NCBI RefSeq assembly: GCF_900105115.1 | Contig: NZ_FNRV01000001.1 | Coordinates: 1,116,001 to 1,180,000 of the forward strand | Length of the DNA: 64,000 nucleotides | DNA from: Pseudomonas mohnii | Lineage (GTDB): Bacteria > Pseudomonadota > Gammaproteobacteria > Pseudomonadales > Pseudomonadaceae | Direction of reading: 5' to 3' | Shown here: positions 41,749 to 51,402 of the stretch, one piece after another | How positions within the stretch are numbered: the first letter of the stretch is position 1 | How the letters are laid out: each line of letters begins with the position of its first letter | Notes under the pieces: generated by a model | The model's database searches: none | What the model was told of the DNA's origin: nothing | What the model saw: the letters and a program-made list of their open reading frames with translations, nothing else | Made by a program: the position numbers and the translations under genes

Positions 41749-43821
41749 TCACAAATCCAGCACCAGGGGGGCATCGCCTTCCCTGGTTTGTGCCGGCACT
41801 GCGCAGCAAATCAGCACATCCCCTTCGGCCGGCATTTCAGCCGGCAGGTTCAGATAATGTACGTGCCCGCTGATCAGTCTGGTGCGGCAGGTACCGCAGG
41901 AGCCACCCCGGCAACTGAAGTCCGGGTTCAGGCCTCGGCTTTCCGCCAGCTCCAGCAAACTCCCGCCGCCTGGCTCCCAACGCGCTTCCTTGGCTGAAGC
42001 GGTAAACAGCACTTTGACCGGGTGGCTCGCCGCCGGTATTTGCTCGACCGCCGGGGTCAGTTGATCCCGCTGGCGAATCAAGGTCGAAGGTCCGAAAGTC
42101 TCGGCGTGAATACGATCATCACCAATGCGCAACGCGCGCAGGCCGTCATACAACGCCTGGGTAAACGCCCCGGGACCACACAGGTAAAAGTCGTAATCAT
42201 CCAGGGGCAGCAACGCTTTGAGCAGTTCGACATCGACACGCCCCGCCACTTCAAAATCCTCACCGACGCGGGCATGGGTCTCCGGCTGACTGAGCAGACG
42301 CAACGCATGAATTTTATCTTTGGCGCGGGTGGCCAGTTCATACAACTCGTCGCGAAAGCCCAAGTCGGCCAGGCTCCGCGCACTTTGAATGAACCAGGTC
42401 GGGCGAGTGCGACGTATGCGTTCCCCTTGATAGATCACCTCGCGCAGCATCGACAGCATGGGGGTCACGCCCACGCCTGCGGCCAACAGCACCAGCGGAC
42501 GATGCTCGTCCGCCTGCACCGTGAAGCGGCCCTGAGGAGCACGGGCTTCGATCAGGTCCCCGACCTGAATCCGCTCATGCAAGTGCGACGAAACCCGTCC
42601 GTCACGCTTGACGCTGATGCGGAAAAAACTATCGGAAGGTGCGCTCGACAGGCTGTAGGTCCTGACCAGCGGCGCTTCACCCTCGGCCACGCCAATGCGC
42701 ACGGGCAGATGTTGACCCGCCTCGAAGCGCGGCAAGCCGGCGCCGTCGTCAGGTTCAAAGTAAAACGAACGAATCGTGCTGCTTTCATCAACGATGCGGG
42801 TCACCCGCAACTGTCGCCATTGATCGCGCAAGGCGTCGGCCTGCAAACGGCCTGCGGCTTGCTCCCAACTGCCGGTCATCAGGCTATTGGGCGAAAACCC
42901 TTCGAAGCGCCAACGCACAGCCAACACAGCGGCTCGCCGCACGACATGCTCCACGGTCAGCGTCCATAGCCGCTCGGCCCCCTGGAACGCGGCGATTTCC
43001 GGGGCCTCGAGAATGACTTCGGCACGCCCGGCGACTTGCAGCATATCGCCTGTTTCAAAATCGACGAACAGCAGCCCGGCTCGCGGGTTGAGCAAAAAAT
43101 TGCCCAAGGTGTTGAAGTGCAGGTTGCCGGCGAAATCGGGAATGGTCAGCACATTGCCTTCAATCCTGACGAAACCCGGATTGCCTCCCCGGTGCGAGAC
43201 ATCCACCGAGCGTTGGGTGACATCGCCGTCCAGGTCCACGTAGCTGGCCACAAAGAACGTATCCGCCTTGCCGATCGTTTTACGGGCAGCTTCATCGAGC
43301 TCATTGAAACGCTCTGCCCGGGCGCTCGGCGAGCAGTGTCCAAGGCTCACCGGATCGACCTGGCGCAACTGGATGTATTGCGGGCAATTGCCGAAACTGT
43401 GCACCACAGAAACGCAACAACCGCCAGAAGAGGCGGTGCTGATGTTGCCGTTCATGCGATTGCGCCTTCGTGTCTTCAGGTCGATGCCGAGTAACCCTAC
43501 GGCGGCGCCCGTTCGCAGTGCCGGTTTGACTGGATCACTGTCCGCCGGCAGGCGATCGAGTTGCAGCACCCGTGGATCCGGGGAATGGGCAAAGCCTGGA
43601 GGGCCTTCGATCAGGGTGGCCCAAGGTATGCCTTGCTCATCGACGGCGCCCAGTACCAGATAAGGTAACTGGCTATAAAACAAGCGGTGCTGGTCGGGCA
43701 TGTAATCGCGTATGACCCTGCGTCCGTTTGCCTCCATCACCTGGGCGACGCCAACGCTTTCCTGTAAGTGCAACTCGCCTGCATGCCAGGGCGATGCCCC
43801 CGGCCCGTCTGTCTGACTCAT
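41749..43821 (-). CDS. PNPOx-like / flavodoxin reductase / 2Fe-2S ferredoxin fusion
   Basis: Fusion of 690 residues. Residues about 40-300 form a pyridoxamine-5'-phosphate-oxidase-like flavin-binding domain. About 335-580 is a ferredoxin-NADP reductase-type module (RTYSLSSAPSD FAD motif, LLAAGVGVTPMLSML NADP motif). The C-terminal ~85 residues are a plant-type 2Fe-2S ferredoxin (CRGGSCGTC plus a late Cys in LICCAVP). ATG 43821 is preceded by AGAGGTGATC. It resembles three-part oxidoreductases found near nitric-oxide or aromatic genes. Electron acceptor unknown. Convergent with cynT. Confidence 0.9.
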   Translation of the reverse strand: MSQTDGPGASPWHAGELHLQESVGVAQVMEANGRRVIRDYMPDQHRLFYSQLPYLVLGAVDEQGIPWATLIEGPPGFAHSPDPRVLQLDRLPADSDPVKPALRTGAAVGLLGIDLKTRRRNRMNGNISTASSGGCCVSVVHSFGNCPQYIQLRQVDPVSLGHCSPSARAERFNELDEAARKTIGKADTFFVASYVDLDGDVTQRSVDVSHRGGNPGFVRIEGNVLTIPDFAGNLHFNTLGNFLLNPRAGLLFVDFETGDMLQVAGRAEVILEAPEIAAFQGAERLWTLTVEHVVRRAAVLAVRWRFEGFSPNSLMTGSWEQAAGRLQADALRDQWRQLRVTRIVDESSTIRSFYFEPDDGAGLPRFEAGQHLPVRIGVAEGEAPLVRTYSLSSAPSDSFFRISVKRDGRVSSHLHERIQVGDLIEARAPQGRFTVQADEHRPLVLLAAGVGVTPMLSMLREVIYQGERIRRTRPTWFIQSARSLADLGFRDELYELATRAKDKIHALRLLSQPETHARVGEDFEVAGRVDVELLKALLPLDDYDFYLCGPGAFTQALYDGLRALRIGDDRIHAETFGPSTLIRQRDQLTPAVEQIPAASHPVKVLFTASAKEARWEPGGGSLLELAESRGLNPDFSCRGGSCGTCRTRLISGHVHYLNLPAEMPAEGDVLICCAVPAQTREGDAPLVLDL

Positions 43822-43896
43822 GATCACCTCTACGTTTTTCCATTCGTAAACAGGTGCATCTCGCGCGCAAAAAACGAGCGATGGTCTGCATGGGTT

Positions 43897-44520
43897 CTAC
43901 GGCACTTGCGGCGCCTCGTACCAATCACGGCCGGGTGTGGCAAAGCGCATTTTTTGACGGATGAACGCGGCATTTTCGACGCTGGTTATTTGCTCCAGCA
44001 GCACGAACGCCACTTCGGTGGCAGTGCCCGGCCCACTTGAGGTGATGATGTGGTCATCGACCACGACAGGCCGATCGACGAAGCGGGCCCCGGTTTCCAC
44101 CAGTTGGTTTTTCCGTTTGCCGCCCTCCTGGTGGTAGGTCGTCGCGCTCCTGTCACGCAATACGCCAGCCACACCCAGGCATATCGATGACACGCACACA
44201 CTGGCCACGGGTTTGCCGGTTTCGACGAAGTGACGGATGGTCGACAGGAAGGGTTCGCTCAACGCTTCCTCATAAAAGCCTGCCGGTTCGAAACCACCCG
44301 GCAATGCCAGGGCATCGAAGCCACTCACGTCCAGGTCGCTCAATAAAAAACCGGGGATGAGCGTCAGACCAAAGGTGGTCACGATTTTTGCGCGAAGGCC
44401 GGCGTTGACCAATTCAACGGGTTGGTCCCCGAGCAGATTGGCCCAGCCAAGCACATCGGTGAAAGCCGCCATTTCCAGTGGCTCTACGCCGTTGGCCAGT
44501 AACATGAGCACGCGTTTCAT
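43897..44520 (-). CDS. DJ-1/PfpI-family protein
   Basis: DJ-1/PfpI superfamily protein of 207 residues. Motifs: LLANGVEPLEMAAFTDVLGWA at the start, GFDALALPGGFEPAGFYEE with the conserved Glu, and VASVCVSSICLGVAG with the nucleophile Cys region. No helix-turn-helix follows, so it is an enzyme-like or chaperone-like member. It lies downstream of two lysR genes, convergent with nothing; may be controlled by one of them. Reaction unknown. Confidence 0.88.
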   Translation of the reverse strand: MKRVLMLLANGVEPLEMAAFTDVLGWANLLGDQPVELVNAGLRAKIVTTFGLTLIPGFLLSDLDVSGFDALALPGGFEPAGFYEEALSEPFLSTIRHFVETGKPVASVCVSSICLGVAGVLRDRSATTYHQEGGKRKNQLVETGARFVDRPVVVDDHIITSSGPGTATEVAFVLLEQITSVENAAFIRQKMRFATPGRDWYEAPQVP

Positions 44521-44668
44521 CGGATCCGAGCCTCTGCTGCATGGAGGGGTTTAACAGTGAGTGCTCATGCTCTGCCGTAACCGCCATGGAGAGAACGACC
44601 AAAAAAAGCAATCCACTGTTTCGCCTGCTGAAATGGCGGGATCGACCGCCAGGTCACGCTGAAATCGC

Positions 44669-45583
44669 TCAAAGCGCATCCGGCCGCAGGGCTGGATGCT
44701 CACGGAGCCCGTCGACGATGTAATCGACAAAACTGCGCACCCGCATCGAGGCCCTGCGCCTTTCGCGATACACCACATGCACCGGCAAGGCCGGCAGTTC
44801 AAAAGGTTGCAAGACCCGTTTCAATCGTCCGCTGTTCAAATAGTCGAACAACGGATAGCTCAAACAGCGCGTCAGACCGGCACCATGGGCCGCCGCATCG
44901 ATGGCCGCCTGTACCGTGGCACAACTGACCTGCGACCGGGCCTTGATGTTGTTGGGCTCGCCCTGCGCCTGAAAGTCCCATTGGACCTTGTCCCTGTAGG
45001 CCTTCGTGGCGATCAGTCGATGACGCTTGAGGTCTTGCGGTACATCGGGTTCACCGTGAGTGGCAAGGTAGGCAGGACTGCCGCAAACGATCGAGCGCAC
45101 ATGGCCAACCTGCCGAGCGATCAATGACGAACTCGGCAAATGCCCGACCAACACCGCGACGTCCAGCGCCTCTTCATTCATGTTCGGAAAGCGATCATGG
45201 TAATGGGCGAACACTTTGACTTCGGGATACGCCTCCATGTAACCCGTCAGCAAGGGGGTCATGACATAACGGCCGAACAGCAGCGGCAGCAGCACCGTCA
45301 GGTTGCCCTGCGCTTGAACATGCGAACCTTTGGCCGAGGCCTCGGCCTCATCAACCGCCTTGAGGATGCGGGAACAATCGGCCATGAATGCCGTACCCGC
45401 TTCAGTCAATGTCACCCCTCGGGTACTGCGCACTAACAGCGGCACACCCAGGCGCGCCTCCAACCGGGCGATGGCGCGCACGACCGTCGGGCCGGAAACG
45501 CTAAGACGACGTGCCGCCGCGGCAAGGCTGGGATGCTCCGAGAGCGCCTCGAACACGATCATTTCATGGTAACGGTCCATCAT
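44669..45583 (-). CDS. LysR-family regulator (tandem copy 1)
   Basis: LysR-type regulator of 304 residues, with LAAAARRLSVSGPTVVRAIARLEARLG as the DNA-binding helix and a normal effector domain. Its ATG shares the last base of the stop of the upstream lysR (TAATG), so the two are translationally coupled. They share the dialkyl pattern VRSFVDYIVD...HPALRP/VRTFVDFLAE...DPALRP at the ends and are probably paralogues. ATG 45580 is an alternative one codon later. Confidence 0.9.
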   Translation of the reverse strand: MMDRYHEMIVFEALSEHPSLAAAARRLSVSGPTVVRAIARLEARLGVPLLVRSTRGVTLTEAGTAFMADCSRILKAVDEAEASAKGSHVQAQGNLTVLLPLLFGRYVMTPLLTGYMEAYPEVKVFAHYHDRFPNMNEEALDVAVLVGHLPSSSLIARQVGHVRSIVCGSPAYLATHGEPDVPQDLKRHRLIATKAYRDKVQWDFQAQGEPNNIKARSQVSCATVQAAIDAAAHGAGLTRCLSYPLFDYLNSGRLKRVLQPFELPALPVHVVYRERRRASMRVRSFVDYIVDGLREHPALRPDAL

Positions 45584-46500
45584 TACGCACGCTTGCCGAC
45601 AGGTCTGAGCGCCGGGTCGTTCCCCAGTCGTTCGGCCAGGAAATCCACGAAGGTACGAACCTTTGCGGGCACGCGATTGTTTTTCAGGTACACCACCTGG
45701 ATCGGCAACGCAGGCGGTTCAAACGCCTCAAGCACCACCTCCAGTTCACCTGCGGCAACCTGGCTGGCCACTTGATAGGACAATACCCGGGTGATTCCCC
45801 ACCCCAGGCAAGCCACATTGATCGCCGCCTGATTCGCAGTGACCACAAGCCGCGGATCAAAGCGAAAGCTCAAGGGGTTGCCGTCGCTCTCAAATTGCCA
45901 ATCGCTGAGCAGATGGCTGGCCGAAGACATCACAATATTGGCCGATCTCAACTCTGCGGGGTGAAGCGGCCTGCCGTATCGCTCAAAGTACGCCGGCGCC
46001 GCGCATATGACCTGCCGCACCTCACCGACCTTGATGGCGTGCTGATTGTTCTCGTGCAAATGGCCAATGCGAATGGCCACGTCGATGCCTTCATCGACCA
46101 TGTTCACGACACGGTCAACCAGCAAGGCGTTGAGATGCACTGAGGGAAACTGGTCCAGATAACGGGCCAGCAGTGGCGCGATGTATAACTCGCCAAACAG
46201 CACCGACGCCGTGACTGTCAAATTCCCGCAGGGTATCGAATAACTCCCGGCGGCGGCCTCCTCCGCTTCCTCGACCTCACTCAGGATTCGCCGGCAATCT
46301 TCCAGATAGCGTTGCCCCGCTTCGGTGAGGTGCAGGCTGCGGGTCGTTCGAGAGAGAAGGAGTGTGCCGATTCGCTCTTCCATCGCGGCGATGGCACGGG
46401 TCACGCTGGGAGGAGAGATATTCAGGCGCCGGGCGGCGGCGGCAAATCCTTCCTCCTCGGCGACCGCCATGAAAATCTGCATTTCTTGAAAGCGATCCAT
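45583..46500 (-). CDS. LysR-family regulator (tandem copy 2)
   Basis: LysR-type regulator of 305 residues starting MDRFQEMQIFMAVAEEEGFAAAARRLNISPPSVTRAIAAME. The effector domain begins near residue 90. It is the upstream member of a coupled pair. A glutathione S-transferase remnant lies directly upstream on the same strand. LysR genes of this subgroup often control an adjacent GST gene, so this regulator may have lost a target. Confidence 0.9.
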   Translation of the reverse strand: MDRFQEMQIFMAVAEEEGFAAAARRLNISPPSVTRAIAAMEERIGTLLLSRTTRSLHLTEAGQRYLEDCRRILSEVEEAEEAAAGSYSIPCGNLTVTASVLFGELYIAPLLARYLDQFPSVHLNALLVDRVVNMVDEGIDVAIRIGHLHENNQHAIKVGEVRQVICAAPAYFERYGRPLHPAELRSANIVMSSASHLLSDWQFESDGNPLSFRFDPRLVVTANQAAINVACLGWGITRVLSYQVASQVAAGELEVVLEAFEPPALPIQVVYLKNNRVPAKVRTFVDFLAERLGNDPALRPVGKRA

Positions 46501-46645
46501 AGACGACTCTCTCTCCAATGAAAGTACAGCGCGGTATCTGGCTGCCGATGCGTGCAGACTCGATCTGCCAGTATTGTCGGCCGCATCGATTTTCGCACGC
46601 GCCGTCGGGCTGGCCGGTTTGACAGGAAGCAATCCAGGAAAAAAC

Positions 46646-46850
46646 CACGTAGGTGTAGGCGGCAATGTCGGCGACCGTCGGCTTGTCACCGGCCAGGAAT
46701 GGACGTTGGCCCAGCTCGTCTTCCATGACTTCAAGCAAGCCATGGGAGCGTTTGATGGCGTCTTCGGCGTCATAACCGGCGCCAGATACGGTGATCAACC
46801 GTGCGTTGGCAGGCCGAGTTCACCCAGCGTAATGATCGCTGTGCACGGCT
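46646..46850 (-). pseudogene. Glutathione S-transferase remnant
   Basis: The minus strand from 46798 reads SGAGYDAEDAIKRSHGLLEVMEDELGQRPFLAGDKPTVADIAAYTYV in words typical of a GST C-terminal domain, then turns to non-GST sequence after about 46646. Just upstream, in another frame, TLGELGLPTHG resembles the first helix of a GST N-domain. The middle and both ends of the gene are missing. No usable start. Confidence 0.7.
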
Positions 46851-47735
46851 CTAATCGCCCACCGTGGTTCCTGACACCAATTCCATGAAGGCGACGGATG
46901 CTGCGCTGTGGTAGTTGTTTTTGCGCCGCAGTAACGCCGCTCCGCGTCGAGGTCCGTTGTCCATCAACGCGAGCTTGCGCAGGGCGCGGTCCTGGGTAGC
47001 GATCGGCTCGGGAAGAATGGTGGCGATCGCCGTGTGCCGGATGACTTCCAGCAGTGTGTTGACCGAGTTGACCTCGATCGCCACCTTCGGCGTGATCCGC
47101 GCGCTTGCAAAGTACTCATCGATACAGACGCGAGTGACGAAGTCCGGCGTCAACAGGGCAAACTCCAGTTGAGCAACCTGCTGGGCCGTCAATGGCGTCT
47201 TGCAGTCGTACAGCGGGTGATCGCGCCCGACCATCAGCCCCAGGGTTTCGATAAAAGCCGGAATCGATTCGATGTCCGCGTTTCTCACTTGGTCAAACGC
47301 GATCGCGATATCCAGCGAATCCTCCGCCAACCCGGTTTCGATATCGTCCATCGACAATTCAAAGATTTCCAGATGGATGTTGGGATAGCGGTTTTTGTAG
47401 TCGCGTACCAGTGGCCCGACGAGATACGCCATGAACGTCGGTGTCATGGCCAGGCGCAAGGTGCCCCGGGACAAGTCCTTCACATCGTGCAGTGCGCGCT
47501 TGCCAGCGGCCAACTCCACCAGCACGCGACGCGCGCATTCGATGTAGGCCTGCCCCGCGTCGGTCGGTTTCACGGTCCGTGATGTTCGGTCGAACAGCAC
47601 AACGCCGAGCGACTCTTCCAGTTGCCGGATCTGTTGGGACAAGGTCGGTTGGGAAACATGCAACGCCTCGGCGGCGCGGGTAAAGCCGCCGTTATCCGCG
47701 ACGGCCAGTAAATAGCGCAAATGTCGTAGCAGCAT
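46851..47735 (-). CDS. cynR: Cyanate-operon regulator CynR (LysR family)
   Basis: LysR-type activator of 294 residues closely following E. coli CynR: start MLLRHLRYLLAVADNGGFTRAAEALHVSQPTLSQQIRQLEES, KRALHDVKDLSRGTLRLAMTPTF and the end LLRRKN. It should activate cynS-cynT in response to cyanate or azide. Unusually it is not adjacent to cynS; it lies 6.2 kb away with remnants and unrelated genes between. ATG 47735 matches the CynR start. Confidence 0.88.
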   Translation of the reverse strand: MLLRHLRYLLAVADNGGFTRAAEALHVSQPTLSQQIRQLEESLGVVLFDRTSRTVKPTDAGQAYIECARRVLVELAAGKRALHDVKDLSRGTLRLAMTPTFMAYLVGPLVRDYKNRYPNIHLEIFELSMDDIETGLAEDSLDIAIAFDQVRNADIESIPAFIETLGLMVGRDHPLYDCKTPLTAQQVAQLEFALLTPDFVTRVCIDEYFASARITPKVAIEVNSVNTLLEVIRHTAIATILPEPIATQDRALRKLALMDNGPRRGAALLRRKNNYHSAASVAFMELVSGTTVGD

Positions 47736-48001
47736 GTGGGTTCCCCTTCGATAGGCTCTGCTTATGCGCTGCATTGTATTCGCTCCTGGACGCTATCGGT
47801 CAGTCGACAGCAGCGGGCTACAAACCCAGGAGCATCGCCTGATCGTTCATGCCAGATCGCGGCCTGGATTGTTTCACCCAGCACAATTGAGTCATGACAT
47901 CCCTGCTGGTTCTCTGATTGCGCCGGGATGGCGAGACTGAACACAGAAGCCATTGCCACTTTTGACGCACACGCGCTGTGCGGTCCTTGCAGGGAAACGA
48001 A

Positions 48002-48060
48002 ATGACTTACGACTTTGATTTATTTGTAATCGGTACAGGTTCCGGCGGTCCCGACGCCGG
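48002..48060 (+). pseudogene. Glutathione reductase (gor) N-terminal remnant
   Basis: ATG 48002 is preceded by AGGGAAACGA and opens MTYDFDLFVIGTGSGGPDAGD, the FAD-binding start of glutathione reductase (DFDLFVIGxGSGG). After about 19 codons the homology stops and the frame runs into the 3' end of the convergent arsJ gene. Only this fragment of gor remains. Confidence 0.72.
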
Positions 48061-48095
48061 CGACATCATTCGTCATAGCGTCACGGAGCTGACCT

Positions 48096-49316
48096 TTACA
48101 TCGCCTCGGCATGCCTCGGTAACCCTATGGAGATCAGTGCTGCGAGCAACACGAATGCGCTCGATATCCACAAGCACGCACCGAGCCCATACACCTGATA
48201 AACCCAGCCGGAGAGCACCGTGCCTGCCAACCGTCCCATGGCGTTGGACATGTAGTAAAACCCCACATCCAGCGACACGCCGTCTTCCTTGGCGTATGAC
48301 ACGATCAGGTAGCTGTGCAGCGAAGAGTTCACCGCGAACAGCGCACCAAAGACCATCAATCCACCGAGCAACACCCCCTGTTGCGACAGCCCGGTATTGA
48401 GCCCCAGAGCAATGGCCGCAGGCAGGCCCGCCAGCGCCAGCGCCCACAAAAACGCCGCACGACCATCGGGTACGTGCCCACGTTTCTTGCCGGTGATGGC
48501 CGGCGCAAAGGACTGGACGATGCCGTAGCCAATCACCCAGGCCGCCAGGAAGCCCCCGACCGCCCAGAAGTCCCAGCCGAACACGCTGCTCAGGTACACC
48601 GGCAAGGCCACCACGAACCAGACATCGCGGGCGCCGAACAGGAACATCCGCGCCGCCGAGAGGATGTTGATTGCCCGGCTCTTGGACAGGATGTCGCGAA
48701 ACCTGGGCTTGGCTTTGGCCTTGCCCAGGTCCTTCTTCAACAGGATCAGACTGCTGATCCAGATCAGCGCCAGGACACCCGCCATCGCCAGCAAGGCACC
48801 TTTGAAGCCGATCGATGCCAGCAAGGCCCCGCCCAGAAAGAAGCCGACACCCTTGAGTGCGTTCTTCGAGCCGGTGAGGATCGCCACCCACTGGTAGAGC
48901 TTGCCCTGCTGCCCCTCCGGAACCAGCAGTTTGATGGAGCTTTTGGCGCTCATCTTGTTCAGGTCTTTGGCAATCCCCGACAGCGCCTGGGCACCCATCA
49001 CCCACGGGATGGTCAGCCAGGCGCCAGGCACCGTCAGCATCAGCAGCGCCGCGACCTGAAGGCCCAGCCCGATGTTCATGGTCCGGTTCAGGCCCAACCG
49101 GGCGCCGAGGTAGCCCCCCACCAGGTTGGTGATCACGCCAAACAGCTCGTAGAGCAAAAACAGGGCCGCGATTTGAAGGGGGCTGTAGCCCAACGCGTGG
49201 AAGTGCAGCACCACCAACATGCGCAAGGCGCCGTCGGTGAGGGTGAAGGCCCAGTAATTGCCCGTGACCAGCAAGTACTGCCGCACTGGCGGAGCGAGGG
49301 CTGACAACACTTTCAT
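48096..49316 (-). CDS. arsJ: ArsJ, organoarsenical MFS efflux protein
   Basis: Major-facilitator efflux protein of 406 residues with about 11-12 membrane segments. It belongs to ArsJ by its sequence (QYLLVTGNYWAFTLTDGALRMLVVLHFHALGYSP, LNKMSAKSSIKLLVP) and its place 9 bp after a GAPDH gene. ArsJ exports 1-arseno-3-phosphoglycerate made by GAPDH from arsenate, giving arsenate resistance. Part of the arsRH-gapdh-arsJ operon. Convergent with the gor remnant. Confidence 0.95.
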   Translation of the reverse strand: MKVLSALAPPVRQYLLVTGNYWAFTLTDGALRMLVVLHFHALGYSPLQIAALFLLYELFGVITNLVGGYLGARLGLNRTMNIGLGLQVAALLMLTVPGAWLTIPWVMGAQALSGIAKDLNKMSAKSSIKLLVPEGQQGKLYQWVAILTGSKNALKGVGFFLGGALLASIGFKGALLAMAGVLALIWISSLILLKKDLGKAKAKPRFRDILSKSRAINILSAARMFLFGARDVWFVVALPVYLSSVFGWDFWAVGGFLAAWVIGYGIVQSFAPAITGKKRGHVPDGRAAFLWALALAGLPAAIALGLNTGLSQQGVLLGGLMVFGALFAVNSSLHSYLIVSYAKEDGVSLDVGFYYMSNAMGRLAGTVLSGWVYQVYGLGACLWISSAFVLLAALISIGLPRHAEAM

Positions 49317-49325
49317 GACCGCTCC

Positions 49326-50330
49326 TCAGACTGCCATTGCGACCATTCTGGCCAGTTCGACGGTGCGGTTGGCATAGCCCCATTCATTGTCGTACCACGC
49401 ATAGAGTTTGACCTGGGTGCCATTGATGACCATGGTCGACAGCGCATCGATGATCGATGAGCGCGGATCGGTACGGTAGTCGATGGACACCAGGGGGCGT
49501 TCCTCGAAGCCGAGGATGTCTTTGAGCTCGTTCTCGGAAGCGTCCTTGAGCAGTTGGTTCACCTCTTCGACCGTGGTGGCTCTCTCGACTTCAAAGACAC
49601 AGTCCGTCAGCGAAGCGTTGGCCAATGGCACGCGTACGGCATGGCCATTCAGGCGCCCACGCAGCTCCGGGAAAATTTCGGCAATGGCGGTGGCCGAGCC
49701 GGTGCTGGTCGGAATCAAACTCATCCCCGAGGCACGCGCTCGGCGCAGGTCCTTGTGCGGCTGATCGAGAATGCTCTGGGTGTTGGTCAGGTCGTGGATG
49801 GTGGTGATCGAACCGTGGCGAATGCCCAGTTTCTCGTGGATGACTTTCACCACCGGCGCCAGGCAGTTGGTCGTGCATGAAGCGGCGGTGACGATGCGAT
49901 GTTCCGCCGGTTTGAATAGCTGATGGTTGACGCCCATGACAATGTTCAACGCGCCCTTCTCTTTCACTGGCGCACTGACCACCACTCGCTTCACGCCTTG
50001 GTCCAGGTAAGCCTGGAGCACCGCAACCGTCTTCATTTTGCCGCTCGCTTCGATCACCAGATCACAGCCCGACCAATCGGTGTCGGCAATCGCCTTATTG
50101 GCCGTTACCTTGATTCGTTTGCCGTCGATGACGATGCTGTCGCCCTCGGAATCAGCCTGGTAATGCCAACGACCATGTACCGAGTCGAAATTAAGCAGGT
50201 GCGCATGAGTCGCCGCGTCCCCCGCTGGATCGTTGATCTGCACGAATTCAAACTCTGGCCAGCTCCAGGCGGCTCGCAGCGCGAGACGACCGATCCGACC
50301 GAAACCATTGATGCCAACTTTGATCGTCAT
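49326..50330 (-). CDS. Arsenic-linked glyceraldehyde-3-phosphate dehydrogenase
   Basis: GAPDH of 334 residues. NAD-binding [10 protein letters not shown] at residues 6-15, catalytic Cys in [12 protein letters not shown] (about 152), and the C-terminal [16 protein letters not shown]. With arsenate in place of phosphate it forms the unstable 1-arseno-3-phosphoglycerate, which ArsJ expels. The gene lies just upstream of arsJ, so it is the dedicated arsenic copy rather than the glycolytic gapA/epd. Confidence 0.95.
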   Translation of the reverse strand: MTIKVGINGFGRIGRLALRAAWSWPEFEFVQINDPAGDAATHAHLLNFDSVHGRWHYQADSEGDSIVIDGKRIKVTANKAIADTDWSGCDLVIEASGKMKTVAVLQAYLDQGVKRVVVSAPVKEKGALNIVMGVNHQLFKPAEHRIVTAASCTTNCLAPVVKVIHEKLGIRHGSITTIHDLTNTQSILDQPHKDLRRARASGMSLIPTSTGSATAIAEIFPELRGRLNGHAVRVPLANASLTDCVFEVERATTVEEVNQLLKDASENELKDILGFEERPLVSIDYRTDPRSSIIDALSTMVINGTQVKLYAWYDNEWGYANRTVELARMVAMAV

Positions 50331-50512
50331 GTTGTGGTGCTCTGTGTCTGTTGTCAGTGGGCGTTCGACGGGATATCGAACCGGACGATGTTTTCAATAG
50401 GGGCAGGATGCTGAATCGCTTATGGACGCAACGACCAAACCGGTACGGGCGCCCTTCTTCCCTGGGCACCGGGCAGTACGGAATATGGGTGTTGTGGCAC
50501 GGTGAAAAAGCC

Positions 50513-51229
50513 TCAGATGGAGCGCTGATTAACACGTTTCATGAGTTCTTCCGCCGACTCCTTGCGCTCGGAGTAGCGATCAACCAGATAGTCCTGACGG
50601 TCGCGAAGCAGCAGCGTGAATTTCACCAACTCTTCCATCACATCAACGACACGGTCGTAGAACGGAGAAGGTTTCATCCGGCCGTTATCGTCGAATTCCA
50701 TATAGGCCTTCGGCACGGAGGATTGGTTAGGGATGGTGAACATGCGCATCCAACGTCCCAGCACTCGCAGCTGATTGACCACGTTGAACGACTGCGAGCC
50801 ACCGCACACCTGCATGACGGCGAGGGTTTTGCCCTGGGTCGGGCGTACCGCGCCCATCGCCAGTGGCACCCAGTCGATCTGCGCCTTGAAAACCGCGCTC
50901 ATGGAACCGTGGCGTTCTGGAGAGCACCAAACCTGCCCCTCGGACCACAGCATCAGCTCGCGCAGCTCCTTCACACGTGGGTGATCGTCCGGTGCGTCAT
51001 CGGGCAGCGGCAAACCGGACGGATTGAAAATCTGCGCCTCGGCGCCGAAGTGCTCCAGCAGTCGGCCGGCCTCCTCGACCAACAAGCGACTGAAGGAGCG
51101 CTCACGGGTCGATCCGTAGAGCAGCAAAATGCGCGGCTTATGGGTGGAGGTCTTCTCGATGCCCAGCTTGTCAGTCGATGGGAAATCAACCAGTTCGGTA
51201 TCGAGTTGGGGGATTTGGTCATCAAACAT
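50513..51229 (-). CDS. arsH: ArsH, NADPH-dependent FMN oxidoreductase
   Basis: ArsH flavoprotein of 238 residues. NADPH-FMN-reductase fold with [15 protein letters not shown] (phosphate loop, about residue 35) and [20 protein letters not shown]. It oxidises trivalent organoarsenicals to less toxic pentavalent forms. ATG 51229 is embedded in the stop region of the acr3 remnant (the acr3 stop TGA ends at 51222), showing the original coupled acr3-arsH order. A 182-bp gap without a gene separates it from gapdh. Confidence 0.95.
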   Translation of the reverse strand: MFDDQIPQLDTELVDFPSTDKLGIEKTSTHKPRILLLYGSTRERSFSRLLVEEAGRLLEHFGAEAQIFNPSGLPLPDDAPDDHPRVKELRELMLWSEGQVWCSPERHGSMSAVFKAQIDWVPLAMGAVRPTQGKTLAVMQVCGGSQSFNVVNQLRVLGRWMRMFTIPNQSSVPKAYMEFDDNGRMKPSPFYDRVVDVMEELVKFTLLLRDRQDYLVDRYSERKESAEELMKRVNQRSI

Positions 51230-51375
51230 AGTCTTTGTCCTGCGCAATGGCGCTCTTGGATTCATCGAACCAGCGGCGTTTCAGCCAAAGGGCCACACCG
51301 ACCAGGGATATCAGTACCGGCACTTCCACCAATGGGCCAATCACCGTGGCAAACGCAGAGGAACAGGATTTTCAT
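51222..51375 (-). pseudogene. acr3 arsenite-efflux gene remnant (C-terminal end)
   Basis: The frame from about 51371 to the TGA ending at 51222 reads [20 protein letters not shown] then [10 protein letters not shown], the last membrane helix of an Acr3 arsenite pump. About 300 upstream codons are missing. At 51375 an ATG opens MKILFL, the typical arsC start, in another frame for a few codons. The junction indicates an internal deletion between arsR and the acr3 end. Confidence 0.8.
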
Positions 51376-51402
51376 CGAGCGATCTCGTAGTCGAAGGCGC
51401 AA

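Noticed and set aside
47762..47959. 65-codon minus-strand frame upstream of cynR
   Set aside because: No ribosome site, no family and no conserved features; treated as non-coding.
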